From Alentia gelatinosa (taxonomy: Eukaryota > Annelida > Polychaeta > Phyllodocida > Polynoidae), in NCBI GenBank assembly GCA_950022655.1, contig OX465590.1, forward strand, positions 40,996,718-41,060,717: 64,000 bases of DNA, read 5' to 3'. The notes beneath the pieces were generated by a model. It did not search any database. It was not told where the DNA came from and was given only the letters and a program-made list of their open reading frames with translations. The translations under genes and the position numbers were made by a program. Of the stretch, positions 1 through 11,606 are shown piece after piece; position 1 is the stretch's first letter, and each line of letters begins with the position of its first letter.

Positions 1-326
1 GAACATGATACAGAGCTGTCACGTTTTACAAAACAACACGTGCAACATTGACGTGGTGGTAAGTCAGGTAGATTGGCCACCACTCCGACTTTAGAGTGTG
101 GTCAGGTGCTGAAACAAATATCTCGAAGCAGGTTGCAATTCTGGATTTTGTGAGACATAAACTATTTACACACCACATTACATTACTAGCTTAGATAATT
201 GATAGCATAGTCTAACTTCATTAATTTGATCAAAAAAGAAAATGAAGCCCCGAGTATTGCAATCTCCAACCACAATAGCCTATAGTGTGAGACTATAACC
301 ACGACAAAAGATCTGGTGGAAGAATG

Positions 327-409
327 AAAACCCCGCGTAAATGGACACCCCGCCTAAGCGGACACATTGGCCCGGGACAGAGGGTGACCGCCTACGCGGG
401 GTTTTACTG
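327..409. mobile_element. pogo/Tigger-like MITE fragment
   Basis: The stretch reads as two facing copies of a GGGG/CCCC-GCxTAAGCGGACAC motif and ends GGGGTTTTACTG followed by TA. The same end occurs in the complete copy at 40427-40612, which has CAGT...ACTG termini and TA duplications. That architecture is typical of Tc1/mariner-pogo MITEs. The left end here lacks the CAGT terminus, so I call it a fragment. Confidence 0.5.
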
Positions 410-599
410 TACAGTATGGATGGTCCCTTTCAGAAATTCTGCATACGCACTGGATACCAGTCTCATACCTTGGTATATAAATACAGTTTACGTAAATTAA
501 GAGATATTTATCCATCATTGTATCGGGTAAGAGCGTCAGTGTAGCTGAACTCAGCGGGCGTGATTTTTTACCAAGTGGAGCTTGTTCCTGGTCCGTGTC

Positions 600-960
600 G
601 TACACACTCTATGTGGACGGACGTTCACTGAGCGTTCTCCGGGCGTTCATCATCTGACTGTCCCCCTGGTGTCGGCGTCCCGCACTAGGCTCGGGGCGCC
701 CCCTGACGGAGTGACGGCGGCGACACGCGGCGGGCGGTGAAGGAGGAGAGCGGGCGGGCGGAGGACGGGGTGTCCAGGTATTGACTGGTGTTCTATAAAT
801 AGAACCACAGGCCATCAGCCATTGTCGTCACTACCGGTTCCTACAACGGCGATACCTCCGCCCGGTCCCAGCAGGGGGCGTGGTGGTCAGCGCAGGCGGG
901 CTCCTTGTTCTCAAGCCTTAGCCTGAGAACCTGGCCTATGTGTTCACTCACATATAAGGT
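600..960. promoter_or_regulatory. GC-rich stretch with a TATA-like box
   Basis: A CpG-rich block lies in otherwise AT-rich repeats. It contains TATAAATA at 794-801. No coding exon is recognisable nearby. It could be an isolated promoter, for instance a distant alternative first exon of PRDM2, or simply a GC-rich repeat. No splice donor decides between these. Confidence 0.2.
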
Positions 961-1075
961 CAGGTAACGCCCACCATTTTTTGGTGCATTATGGGTAACG
1001 CCTCCATTTTTACGCTGGTTTACCCGCTAGAGGGCGTTGCGAAATCTGTTTTATTTTTTTCTTTTGAGATATTGG

Positions 1076-1376
1076 TATTATTAGGAAACGTCCTGACTGT
1101 GGACGGAACGGTTCCTGTTCGAGGTCAGTCGTCGATATCATACTGCCTGACGCCTATGGCGTCAGGCAGTATGAAATTGACGACTGACCAAGGACGAGAA
1201 TCATTTCGTCTACAGTCAGGACGTTTGCTTATTATTATATACCTAGAAAACAATGAAAAAACGACATTTTAATGACTTATTATGTCACTCTCACAGCGGG
1301 CACGAACATTATTATTACTGCACCCCTAGCAGCAGGCAGTTTTTCATAGACATTCGGACACAAATATATAATGATA
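1076..1376. mobile_element. Twin-hairpin MITE, family TH3, copy 1
   Basis: Two palindromes lie side by side. The first (about 1076-1222) has arms starting GGAAACGTCCTGACTGTGGA and a tip around GCCTGACGCCTATGGCGTC. The second (about 1223-1376) is bounded by inverted TATTATATACC-type ends and contains CTGCACCCCTAGCAGCAGGC. The same pair recurs inverted at 2715-2998, so this is a dispersed element. No coding capacity is seen. Confidence 0.55.
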
Positions 1377-2714
1377 TCTTATTTTGTATCATCGTACATT
1401 ATAAACAAGTACTAGTAAGTTATTTGGGGAACCTCGTGAGGGAGAGGTTGCGCTGGCTCTCCTTGCCACTGCAAATAAGCGGGCAACCAGTGAAAGTTCA
1501 AAGTCTCTCACTAGCTAGTCGTTACCCGACCCATATTTCATTGGGGCAGGGAACAAGTTTACTCCAGCCTTCCCACTTTGTCCACTTAGTGGTCTGGAAC
1601 GGTGTGTGAGCATTATTACCAACCACATTTACAAAAGGAGCTACCAGAGGAGGTGTGAAGCGCAGCGCCCCCTATAGGGTCCCAACTCATATATGCGATC
1701 GCGGCAGGGTTCAAGGCGCCACTTTCAAACCTGCCAGCAGAGGGGAAGGAGCTCTTGAGAATGGCCTGTGTGAGGCTTGTAAGCCATAGCCTATGAGAAA
1801 TAACGTTGTATTAAACAACACCAAACAGCCATAAAACGTGGAGCTCTATTGAGCTCTATTGTGGTTTGGAGTACGTTAGATATCACTCTATCAATATCTG
1901 AAAAGATTTTTGATAGAGCTCTAACAGTTTGTATGTAGTAGCTATTACTAGTTAGCCTATTTTAGTATAGGAATCCACATTCAGCTGTCATTTGAGACCA
2001 TGCCAAAACGATAGGGGGCGCTACGCTTCACACCTCCTCTGAGGAGCTACCGTTTCGACAGTTTCTCCGCCACATAGAGACAGACAAAACCTCACCTATG
2101 CATGAAGATTGAAATGCCACGAAATTTAGATGCTGGTGAGGAACCGGCTACCCTCTTTTTTATTTTATTCATTTTCTGTCTCTGCTCAGATATTATTTGT
2201 TTTTATGTTTTATATTTAGCTTTGCCTAAAACAAAATTTATTATTGTAGTTCTCCTCTCTCCTTACCCTGAGATGCCTTCGACAGCCCCCGCCATTTTGA
2301 CAATGGCACAAGCTTCGCTGGTCGCTATATTGTTACTATACATTGAGATCTGTTATTGGCTAAACTAGACCGAAGCTTGTAGTGTGGCCAACTCCCACCA
2401 GATGGATTGTACTGATGAGGTCGCTAGTTGCCCATTATGGCCATAAAAATGACCCGAATCCCATAAATCTACTGGAATCTATTATTAGTAGTGTACATAA
2501 TTTAGCACCTCCACCCTTGGTAATCTGTACCTCTAAAACCATGTTTCTCATGTCTGATTTTTCTATGGAAGTATTTTTTGTAAGAGTGATGACCAAATCT
2601 TTTTTTGTCTAAATCATCTCGTCTATCAAATTAGGTTCAGTTGTGAATGAAAAAAAGAACATATACTAGTCTCCATTGCTTTTGTTGTGGCCATAACGCT
2701 TATTTCACCCCGTA

Positions 2715-2998
2715 TATCATTATTATTATATACCTGTGTGTGAATGTCTTATGAAATACTGCCCGCTGCTAGGGGTGCAGTAATAATAATGTTCATGCCT
2801 GCTGTGAGTGTGACTTAATAAGTCATCAAAATGTTCTGTTTTCATCAATTTAAGGTATATAATAATAAGCAATGGTCCTCACTGTGGGCGAAACGTTTCT
2901 CGTTCTAAGTCAGTCTTTGATTTTATTTTATGAAATCAAAGACTGACCTCGAATAGGAACTGTTTCGTCCACAGTAAGGACGTTTCCTAATATTAATT
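2715..2998. mobile_element. Twin-hairpin MITE, family TH3, copy 2 (inverted)
   Basis: This is the reverse-complement counterpart of 1076-1376: first the hairpin with GCTGCTAGGGGTGCAGTA, then a hairpin with arms GTCCTCACTGTGGGCGAAAC and TTTCGTCCACAGTAAGGAC. Partial relatives of the first hairpin occur at about 54435-54510 and 62392-62470. No ORF. Confidence 0.55.
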
Positions 2999-5020
2999 GA
3001 TGAAACAAATCACCTAATTATCCTTTGAGTATTGGGTGCAATACCTTCACGGCCGTGGAATATGAGTTCATCATGTTAGTCCTATGGAGAAAAAAATCGG
3101 GGATGAGGTAATAAGTAGTGCCTGCAGCTCGTTTCAGCCAGCAAATATTTAGTATAATAATACGAATGTGCGAGTCACATATAATGCACCTCAAGTCCAG
3201 TAATCACCACTTAGTAATAAGGATACCTGACTTTATTGCCTGTTCTCTGTTAAGAGGGATATCTTCAGAGCGTCACGTGGCTGGGTTAATTTGTGATGCC
3301 CGGTCCACGCCGCTGAGATCACCACGGCGCCCCCCGTGGAGAAGCGAGCAGGCGGGCAGTCAATAGGGTGGATGATGGTAGTGTAATATCGAGTAGACCG
3401 CAGACTGGAGCAGGCGGACGGCACTGAGCAGCTTCCGAGCTGTGTCTGGGACGGCAAACAAGAGCAGCTCACAGAGCAGCTCATAGAACAGTACCACAGA
3501 GCAGCTCACAGAGCAGTACCACAGAGCAGCTCAGAGAATAGTACCACAGTGTGCATCACAGAACAGTACCACAGAGCAGCTCACAGAGCATTATGACAGA
3601 GTGGCTCATGGAAGAGTAACACGGGGCGGCTCACAGAACAGTACCACAGAGCAGCTCATAGAAGAGTATCATAGGACAGTACCACAGAGCAGTAACACAG
3701 AGCAGCTCATAGAACAGTACCACAGAGCAGCTCACAGAACAGTACCACAGAGCAGCTCATAGAAGAGTATCATAGGACAGTACCACAGAGCAGTAACACA
3801 GAGCAGCTCATAGAACAGTACCACAGAGCAGCTCAGAGAATAGTACCACAGTGTGCATCACAGAACAGTACCACAGAGCAGCTCACAGAGCATTATGACA
3901 GAGTGGCTCATGGAAGAGTAACACGGGGCGACTCACAGAACAGTACCACAGAGCAGCTCAGAGAGCATTGTGACAGAGCAGCTCATAGAGCAGTACCATA
4001 GAGCAGTACCACAGAGCAGCTCAGAGAGCATTGTGACAGAGCAGCTCATAGAGCAGTAACACAGAGCAGCTCAGAGAGCATTGTGACAGAGCAGCTCATA
4101 GAGCAGTAACACAGAGCAGCTCACAGAGCATTATGACAGAGTGGCTCATGGAAGAGTAACACGGGGCGGCTCACAGAGCAGTAACACAGAGCAGCTCAGA
4201 GAGCATTGTGACAGAGCAGCTCATAGAGCAGTAACACAGAGCAGCTCATAGAGCAGTATCACGGAGAAGCTAACAGAGCATTGTGACAGAGTGGCTCAGG
4301 GAAGAGTAACACGGGGCGGCTCACAGAGCAGTACCACAGAGCAGCTCAGAGAAGAGTAACACAGTGCAGCTCAGAGAACAGTAGCATGGGGGCAGTATCA
4401 CAGAACAGCTCACAGAGCATTGTCACAGAGCAGCTTATGGAAGAGTAACACGGGGCGGCTCATAGAACAGTAACACAGAGCAGCTCATAGAACAGTAACA
4501 CAGGACAACTCACAGTACATTAACATAGAACAATACCACAGAGCAGTGACATAGTGCCTCACAGGACAGTACCACAGAGCAGCTCACAGAGCATGACCAC
4601 AGAGCAGCTCATGGAAGAGTAACATGGGGAGGCGCACAGAGCAGTACCATAGAGTAGTAACACAGAGCAGCTCACAGAACAGCTCACAGAACAGAACACA
4701 GAGCAGCTCACAGGGCATTATCACAGGGCGGGTCAGAGAAGAGTAACACAGAGCTGTAACACAGAACAACCCACAGAGCAGCTCATAGAGCATCCCACAG
4801 AGTGTTATCACTGAACAGCTCACAGAGCACCTCATGAAAGAGTAAAACAGGGCGGCTCACAGAAAGAATCACAGAGCAGTAACACAGTGCCACACAGGAC
4901 AGTACCACAGAGCAGCATGGGGCGGCAAACAAAAAGTAACAGAGTTCCTCACAGAGCGACTCACAGATCATTATCAAAGAGTGGTTCAGAGAACTAACAC
5001 ACAGCAACTCACAGAGCAGA

Positions 5021-5264
5021 TTTTTTTTTTTTTTTTTAAACAATGTTTATTAAGGAAATATTGTGTGTACAATCACTGAATTCGGCAATACAGCCATTCT
5101 TCAACTCGTGCCCTAGCCCCCTATTCCTCATTCTAATGGCAGGTGTTAAGCCAAATGAGCAGTGGGTACCATTTGTAAGTCTCTGGTATGACCCGACGGG
5201 GATTTGAACCCACGACCTCCCATTCTCGAGGCGAACACCTCTACCACTTAGCCACTGAGCAGCA
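5021..5264 (-). mobile_element. tRNA-derived SINE, family F2, copy 1
   Basis: Read on the - strand, the head GCTCAGTGGCTAAGTGGTAG (A-box-like) is followed by GTGGGTTCAAATCCC (B box). After these come a central domain and a 3' end CAATATTTCCTTAATAAAC closed by a 16-base poly(A), seen as poly(T) at 5021-5037. It shares the whole body with 14212-14455. It is inserted inside the minisatellite. The tRNA part is promoter ancestry, not a functional tRNA. Confidence 0.7.
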
Positions 5265-5395
5265 GTAATGCAGTAGCGTACCACAGAACAGTAACACAGA
5301 ACAGTATCACAGAGCAGCTCATAGGAGAGTACGTGAGCATCACAAGGCAGTTCACAGAATGGTTGACAATAGATCATATAGAGTAGCTCATATAT

Positions 5396-5735
5396 ACACA
5401 ATATTGACTGGTATCAGATACAAGCGGCTGTATGCTCCAAGGAGTTGAGACGCGTAGTAATATCCGAGCGTATGCGAGGATATTGCGCTTAGACAACTCC
5501 GAGGAGCATACAACCGCTTTTATCTGAAACCAGTCTATATTGTATCTATTATCCACCTTTTCTGGACAAGTGGCGGCATGTCGATGTCAGTTCGTTTTAG
5601 TTATGCACTATTTTTCCATACGCACTATTTTTCCGTATGCGCCACCCGGAGCATACAACATATCCGTATGCATCGGGTATGTCCATACACAATCCCTATG
5701 TGTTTTCCATGGACACTTTGTATTAGGTGGATGAT
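5396..5735. mobile_element. Twin-hairpin MITE, family TH1, copy 1
   Basis: Hairpin B (about 5396-5545) has arms GATACAAGCGGCTGTATGCT and AGCATACAACCGCTTTTATC around a tip near CGAGCGTATGCGAGG. Hairpin A (about 5546-5735) is bounded by TATTATCCACC and GGTGGATGA-like ends and contains a GGAGCATACAACATATCCGT core. The same two-hairpin unit occurs inverted at 19315-19660 and in diverged form at 55026-55396. Minisatellite sequence on both sides shows it is an insertion. Confidence 0.65.
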
Positions 5736-6241
5736 GAAGGAGTTCATAGAACAAGTCACGGAACAGTATCACAGAGCAGTTCACAGAATAGCTGACACAG
5801 CAGCATTCGTATCATTGTTAAAGTACAGCTCACAATATATCTGACAGTACATCTTGGAAAGTAGCTCACATGGTAGCTTATAGAACAGCTCACATAGCTC
5901 ACAGAATTCCCTTAGTTTCAGTTCCTAGAGAAGGAAACGATGAGTAACTAAATAAACGAGGAATTCTACCATCGTAGCCGAACCAAGGCACCACCTTGTC
6001 CCACATACATTTTTTCTTTTTATTTCTTTATTTCAACGGTAAAGCAATTCAGCTAGTGGGCCGGTGTGGTTTGCCCTTAAAGCATGACTAGGGTAATCGT
6101 TATACCCGATACATAAAAGTATATTTTAACAATAGCTCATGAAGTACAACTATATATGTCCATGATTATAAGTGTACTAATACAATACAAAGTGGTATGT
6201 TCACCAGATACAAATAATCTCTACTAAAATCAATACATTAT

Positions 6242-6266
6242 ATATATGTATATATATATATATACA
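6242..6266. repeat. (TA)n microsatellite
   Basis: A short alternating TA tract, with no other signal. Confidence 0.7.
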
Positions 6267-6575
6267 TGATGCCTCATACACACCTCTCTCCACCCAATAG
6301 TTCACCCCCAGCCGTCCGATGCGGTGTATAACAAGATGAGTACCCTTACACCGCTACCCGGACCTTCTCCCGGATCCCAACCCCCTCCCGCCTTCCCGCC
6401 GTCCCTCCCCCGCCCGCGTCTTCCGGCAGACGACCAGACAAGTTCCGCTGTCCGCCGCGTGGTGCCGTTGCCCTCTCCTCGCGCTGTACACTGGCCACCA
6501 GAGCTACACAACGTGAGCTCTGGTGGGGTTAGGTCCGTGGCCGCCTTGTCCCACTACAGGGAAGCGTCTCTGCTG

Positions 6576-7076
6576 CTCTCCTGCCTGTCTTTTTGGGTAC
6601 TGCTGTTTTTTTGGAGTGTGTGACATCATAATCTCAAAGCCAATTTTCTATTTTCCTATTTCCTTTCCTGTGTATATTTTTTTCAAGATATAGTGAACAT
6701 AAAGCTTGATTCCTTATCTATTAGCTATGAATAGTTCTCACCAAGTATTTCTGCTCCTAGAGCCTACATAGAACAAAACTACTTGTTCTGTGGCGAACAC
6801 AGAGGGATACTGCCTGGGGTTTCATTGAGACAAGGAACCGGTCTAACATATCTGTTACTCTCCTGCCTGAATATTTGTACTGCTTGGAGAGTGTGTGACA
6901 TCATAATCTCAAAGCCAATTCTCCTTTCCTGTGTATTTTTTTTCAAGATATAATGAACATAAAGCTTGATTCCTTATCACTCTATTAGCTATGACTATTT
7001 CTCACCAAGTATTTCTGCTCTTAGAGCCTACATAGAACAAAACCACTTGGTTTGAGGTGAACACAGAGGGATACTG
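6576..7076. repeat. Direct tandem duplication, period 282 bp
   Basis: Copy A (6576-6812) and copy B (6858-7076) share CTCTCCTGCCTG, then AGTGTGTGACATCATAATCT, then AAGCTTGATTCCTTATC, and end AACACAGAGGGATACTG. The copies differ by small indels. They abut the GC-rich block that begins near 7080, so the duplication may alter upstream regulatory sequence. Confidence 0.8.
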
Positions 7077-7079
7077 TCG

Positions 7080-7870
7080 TAGCTCAGCGCAGACAGGGGT
7101 TGGTTGCCAATCTCCTCGTGCTGCGTCTCGCGGCCAGCGTTCGTCGGCCCGGCACCCCGCCACCACGCGGCCCGGGCGGGAACCAGGAAGACACTCAGAG
7201 AGAGAGAGAGAGTTGGAAGGAGAGAGCGGGGAGGAGGGTGGAGGACGGGGACGCCGCACGCGAGTGTATGAACGCTCGGCAGCGGCGACCGAGCGTCTCG
7301 GGTCGATCTACGGAGCGCGGTAGGTGGTGGGAGTTGTTGTACTGTGGTAGCAGCAGCCCCAGACGCTGTACGAACGCCGCACGAACGCCACACCGTGGGG
7401 GAGTCGGCGTCGGTGGCGTCCAGCGAATAGCACGGCCCTCCCTGCCACCATCACCAATACGGGCGGAAAGCAGCCTGCATCCACCCCCACGGGACAAGCA
7501 GGCAAGTGTTTCTGTGGCAGGAGGAGCCCCAGTACTGGTTCACGGGGGGGGAGAGCGAGGCGGGACTCGGGTCCGGGCACCGCCGGCATCAAGGTGACTG
7601 TGAGCGGGCGATGGTCGCTCGGCATGCTCGTGGTACGTACGGGCCGCCGCCTCCTCCTCCTCCGGCTCCGCGTGGCACCTCCCACCCCCACCACCACCAC
7701 CAGCCGGCAGAGGGGGCTCCAGTCGCAGCAGCGCGTGGGAATAACGTTGCTACACTGGCCCCCTGCCCCCTTTCTCTTGTGTTGGGGGTTGGGTTGTAGA
7801 CGCGGCGCGCGGTGAGGACAGGCGGCAGGGCACGCGGTGTGAGGAGGTGCCTTGTTGCTGTGTGGTTTCC
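7080..7870. promoter_or_regulatory. GC-rich, CpG-dense block, candidate promoter/5' UTR of PRDM2
   Basis: High GC and CpG content over about 800 bp, lying upstream of the coding exons of PRDM2. Donor-like sites occur (for example CAAG/GTGACT near 7591). Open frames across this block are composition artefacts with no recognisable domain. A first untranslated exon could lie here or in the second GC-rich block at 11230-12310. Transcript data would decide. Confidence 0.35.
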
Positions 7871-7884
7871 TGTGCACATAAACT

Positions 7885-8012
7885 ACACGTAAACATCACT
7901 GAAATATCACGTAAATTATACGTAAACGTCACGTAAACATCACGTTAAGTGCACGTAAACATAACGTAAAGTGCACGTAAACATCACGTACACTACACGT
8001 AAACATCACGTT
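7885..8012. repeat. Short tandem array rich in ACGT cores
   Basis: Degenerate repeats of CACGTAAACAT give about a dozen ACGT/CACGT cores in 130 bp. CACGT-type cores are binding sites for several bZIP and bHLH-PAS factors. The position just after the GC-rich block is suggestive, but the array may be neutral. Confidence 0.5.
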
Positions 8013-8159
8013 CGTTATGTCGTTTACGAGACGGACACATACCCACACTTCAATTCACACAAAGCACGTAGTGAACTATTTGTAAATACACGTACACCAA
8101 ATATGTCAACCAGGATATGTGATCTGTCCGTAAAGTGCTATAGAGGAAACCTATTGAAG

Positions 8160-8425
8160 TTAAGGATCAGAGCTTGTATCTCATCGAGTTTGAATTGCGT
8201 AGTAATTCACACGGCGAAGCTGTGTGAATTACCTAGCGATTCAAACGAGATTGGATCAAACTCTGACCCTAAACTTTAATAGGTTTCTGAATTTATCTCA
8301 TCCTTCAGATTTGAGACATAATCCCCCATTGGTTATTTTTCCTAAAAATCTCATGGGCATTGGATACAAGTTCCCAATTTTAAGTCTATGTAGAAAAAAT
8401 ACCAGGGGTGAGACAAATACAAGGT
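8160..8425. mobile_element. Foldback element, hairpin plus TTTATCTCA tail
   Basis: A palindrome centred near 8210 (GTAATTCACACGGCGAAGC facing CTGTGTGAATTAC) is followed by a segment starting TTTATCTCA and ending CCAGGGGTGAGACAAATAC. This layout recurs at 10163-10460, 33005-33300 and 51340-51590. Confidence 0.45.
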
Positions 8426-8541
8426 ACATATGAACTACGCAGAGTGTACGCGTGAAGTGCTACATGTAGGTCATAAAGTCAATGCAAATACGCTATACGA
8501 ATAATGTATTTTCATACAACCTTAATATACTTGGTCATGGA

Positions 8542-8559
8542 CCCCCCCCCCCCCCCCCC
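8542..8559. repeat. poly(C) run with adjacent CA repeat
   Basis: Eighteen C residues are followed by about nine CA steps. Similar runs of 15-21 G or C occur at 9643-9662, 46276-46294, 47405-47425, 54002-54020 and 61773-61787. Their lengths are prone to assembly error. Confidence 0.8.
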
Positions 8560-9362
8560 ACACACACACACGCTGCATGACAAGTTGACGACCTACACAT
8601 TGTGAATACAGGTGTTGCCGTTCAGCGCCGCCAAACGGCCCACTGCCTAGTTACGCGGCCGCTCGGACAAACACTGCTGAGTCTGGTGGCATGTATAAAG
8701 AGACATATAGCAATCACACCTAAAGTGTGAATGGTGAGTGTGATTACAGGAGTGTTGTTTTTTGACAGATTAAGTTGTTGGAGCAAATTAGGGTATTGTA
8801 TAAATGATTCTGAGCTATCTAAACTTTATAGTTGATAATCATCTTGGTTTTAACTTGGAAAAACATAAACATATCATAGCAAAACCTGCCAGTGTATTAG
8901 TGTGTATGCAGTTTTGGTATCCCTGTGTTATCTAAGGTATATCTAAAGTATCATTGAGGTGATATACATGTATGAAACATCAAGTTGTGGCTGGAATACC
9001 ATAGAATACGATTAAATCATTGTTATTTCTCTGAAAATGAGATACATGGGTCTTATGAACGTACTACGCTCATATACTGATAGATCCAATGCTAAAGTAT
9101 ACGTTGCCAGGGGTATGTTTGGCTTCAGACATGGCGTAGCTAAGCAGATAACGTGCGACACCAGCCAGTGGAAAAAGGCCTATGTAGAGGGCGGGGAAGG
9201 GGGGGGGGGGGTGCTGAATCTCAACACTTTCTGCCTCCCATGTCCTCATCTGAATTCTGCAATTAGAGATTCGCCGTGAAGTATCCCATATGGTGGAGTT
9301 GTTTGGTTGCCCATCCTCATCAGTACCTCAGACATTCCTAACTGGATCTGTGAAGTAATTTC

Positions 9363-9962
9363 CAGGGTTCGTACAGAGCCTGGAAAACCTGGAAAAGCCT
9401 GGAAAATGCTTTTAGATTTTCCAGGCCTGGAAAAGCCTGGAATTCTCACAGAGAGTCTGGAAAAACTTGGAAGAGCCTGAAAAATTTAGTTGTTTTTTTC
9501 TCTCACTTTTTTAGATGTATATATAAGATATAGCATAAGGCAGAGACAATTAGGAGCCTGATCCTTGATGGTGAAAAGCCAACTTTATACAGACAATGTT
9601 TGGCTGACTGAGCCTCTACACTAATCGCTTGGTGAGGCATATGGGGGGGGGGGGGGGGGGGGTGCCACACACAGTTTGCATCATGATTTGCGGACCATCA
9701 CCGATTGGTGACCGACTAAAGGCAGTGTTCCTCAATTGTTACAGTCGGCCAGGTAGAAAATCTCTTTTGTCAAATTTGATGAGGAATCAGACATAATTTT
9801 AAAAACATTGACCAGATATGATATGCACCCTTCGGAAAACTGTTTTCACTAGCAGGATGATATTAATTCATATTGTGGTGTGCCTGGAAAACAATTTATT
9901 AGAGCCTTATAAAGCCTGGAAAAATCCTGGAATTTTGTTGGGCTGAATATGTACGAACCCTG
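9363..9962. mobile_element. hAT-like non-autonomous element 1
   Basis: It begins CAGGGTTCGTAC and ends GTACGAACCCTG, a perfect 12-bp terminal inverted repeat. Flanking hexamers are AATTTC (9357-9362) and AATTTT (9963-9968), a 5/6 match. Many degenerate copies of a CCTGGAAAA motif sit just inside both ends. No transposase frame. The CAGGG start fits hAT superfamily ends. A 20-base G run lies inside. Confidence 0.65.
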
Positions 9963-10044
9963 AATTTTAATTCTTCTGATGTTGTTATGCTATTTAATGT
10001 TAGGGAAAGGGTGAGGCAAATCCAGCATCGCACTTGAATCGTAA

Positions 10045-10145
10045 AATACACAATACTCCACTCATTTGGATGTGCCGTAAGCATCACTCGGCTTCGCTTC
10101 GATGACGATTGCAGCGCATCCAAATTCGTAGACTATTGAGTATTT
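10045..10145. repeat. Palindrome with CACTCGGCTTCGCTTCG tip
   Basis: Arms CATTTGGATGTGC and GCGCATCCAAAT face each other around CACTCGGCTTCGCTTCGATG. The same tip is found in the hairpin at 51355-51410. Confidence 0.55.
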
Positions 10146-10162
10146 ATACAATTCATGATCCA

Positions 10163-10460
10163 GTTCTAATGAAGAAACCAACAAGTTTTGGTCATAGTCA
10201 CTGTTCTCCAGGAGTTTGATGCGGAGTGGTGTGAATTAGGCAACAGTCAAGAGATTATCATAGCGTTTGAACGAGTTGGAGAACAATGACTTTGACCAAA
10301 ACGAGTCGCTTTCTGTATTTATCTCACCCCTGTACAAACTAATAGAATGACACACAGGATATAGATCATAGAGAATGGTCTCCAATACTCATAGGGCCAT
10401 GGAGAGTTCTCAATGTTAAGCACATGGGAACAAATATACCAGGGTTGAGATAGTATATAA
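10163..10460. mobile_element. Foldback element, TTTGACCAAAAC family
   Basis: The left part holds facing copies of TTGGTCATAGTCACTGTTCT and GAACAATGACTTTGACCAAA. It is followed by a TTTATCTCACCCCTGTAC segment ending GGGTTGAGATA. Relatives are at 33005-33300 and 27880-28070 (partial). No coding potential. Confidence 0.5.
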
Positions 10461-11049
10461 ATATTTATGTTACCGGTTTAGTGACAACTTTATTAAATAC
10501 CAGATTCGTCGAATAGACAAACCGGGATCCCAGACCCCCCACCCTGGTTAAATGCAAACTATTTTGCTTTTATCAGAGATCACATCTCCCATTTTCCCCC
10601 ATTTTAACAACTTATTAAAGTGGTCAGGGTCTACACTAAGTGTATCTCCCTTTAAATGTGACAATGTCATATGCCTTGAAACAGCCTAACTTAAAGATGC
10701 CTGAAGAGTCCGATCCGGATGAAACCTTGGAGCCCCACCCCATACCCTGTCAATTGACAGTGTCTCAAACCATAAACCCGCTTGGTACTATATACATTCA
10801 CTCAGAAAATCTGCTGTGAGAATGGTCACGCCAGTGTGATGTCACTGCCGTGTAGGGTGGTTGTTATGCCGCATTGTTCTATCAACAATGTCTCCCGGGA
10901 GATTGCATAGCAGCGGTTTGGTTCTGACATGTAGTTGTCATTCTCAAGGTAGCATCGGCTGTGGTCAGAAGTGTTCTCGCCTCGTATTTTAAAACCGAGA
11001 TAATATATAAGTCTGTGGTTGTGATTGTGTGGACCTCTCAGTGGCTCCA

Positions 11050-11225
11050 ACGCCTCCACCTCCTCCTCCTCCTCCTCCTCCTCCTCCTCCTCCTCCTCCT
11101 CCTCCTCCTCCTCCTCCTCCTCCTCCTCCTCCTCCTCCTCCTCCTCCTCCTCCTCCTCCTCCTCCTCCTCCTCCTCCTCCTCCTCCTCCTCCTCCTCCTC
11201 CTCCTCCTCCTCCTCCTCCTCCTCG
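11050..11225. repeat. Uninterrupted (CCT)n microsatellite, about 58 units
   Basis: A pure CCT/AGG trinucleotide tract of about 175 bp. It produces long Pro, Ser, Leu, Gly and Arg homopolymer frames in the different readings. These are not genes. The perfect polypurine-polypyrimidine strand bias could favour triplex DNA. Confidence 0.95.
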
Positions 11226-11229
11226 TCCC

Positions 11230-11575
11230 ACTCCTCCAGCGAGTGGCAGTCACCCCTCTCTGTGTATACTACTCACCCCTCACCCCGCATCCCGCACCCC
11301 GCACACAGCCCGCCCGGAGACAGGCGTGCCCCCCGCCGGCCGGCCGGGCCTGCAGGCGGCTCCCTCCCGTCACAGAACACACCCAGCAGGACACAGGTTA
11401 CACTGGCCACCAGAGCTCAAACTACGTTAGACACAGGTGTGGCCGCGCCTGCCGCCGTGTGCCGCTCACTACTGCTGGTGGTGGTGGTACGCGGGGCCTC
11501 GTGGTGGTGTGCTGGTGGAGGAGGAGGTGGAGATGGTGGTGGTGATGTTCAGTAGTCGTGGTCCTCTCTACTCTC

Positions 11576-11606
<31 letters not shown>

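Larger units (their letters stand above)
3465..5907. repeat. 2.4-kb degenerate minisatellite (CACAGAGCAGCTCA type)
   Basis: A degenerate unit of roughly 20-22 bp, variants of ACAGAGCAGCTCACAGA and AGAGCAGTACCAC, repeats almost without break. Longer blocks are themselves duplicated: the segment containing GTACCACAGTGTGCATCAC recurs 302 bp apart (3541 and 3843). The array is split by a SINE (5021-5264) and a twin-hairpin MITE (5396-5735), and repeat units resume after each. Cysteine-rich reading frames on the - strand are by-products of the repeat. Confidence 0.85.

Noticed and set aside
4584..5401. Cysteine-rich - strand frames resembling secreted peptides
   Set aside because: They are direct translations of the AGAGCAGCTCACAG minisatellite. 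There is no signal peptide and no gene structure.
7028..7879. Several frames of 90-190 codons in the GC-rich block
   Set aside because: Overlapping frames on both strands with Arg/Pro/Ser bias indicate composition, not coding.
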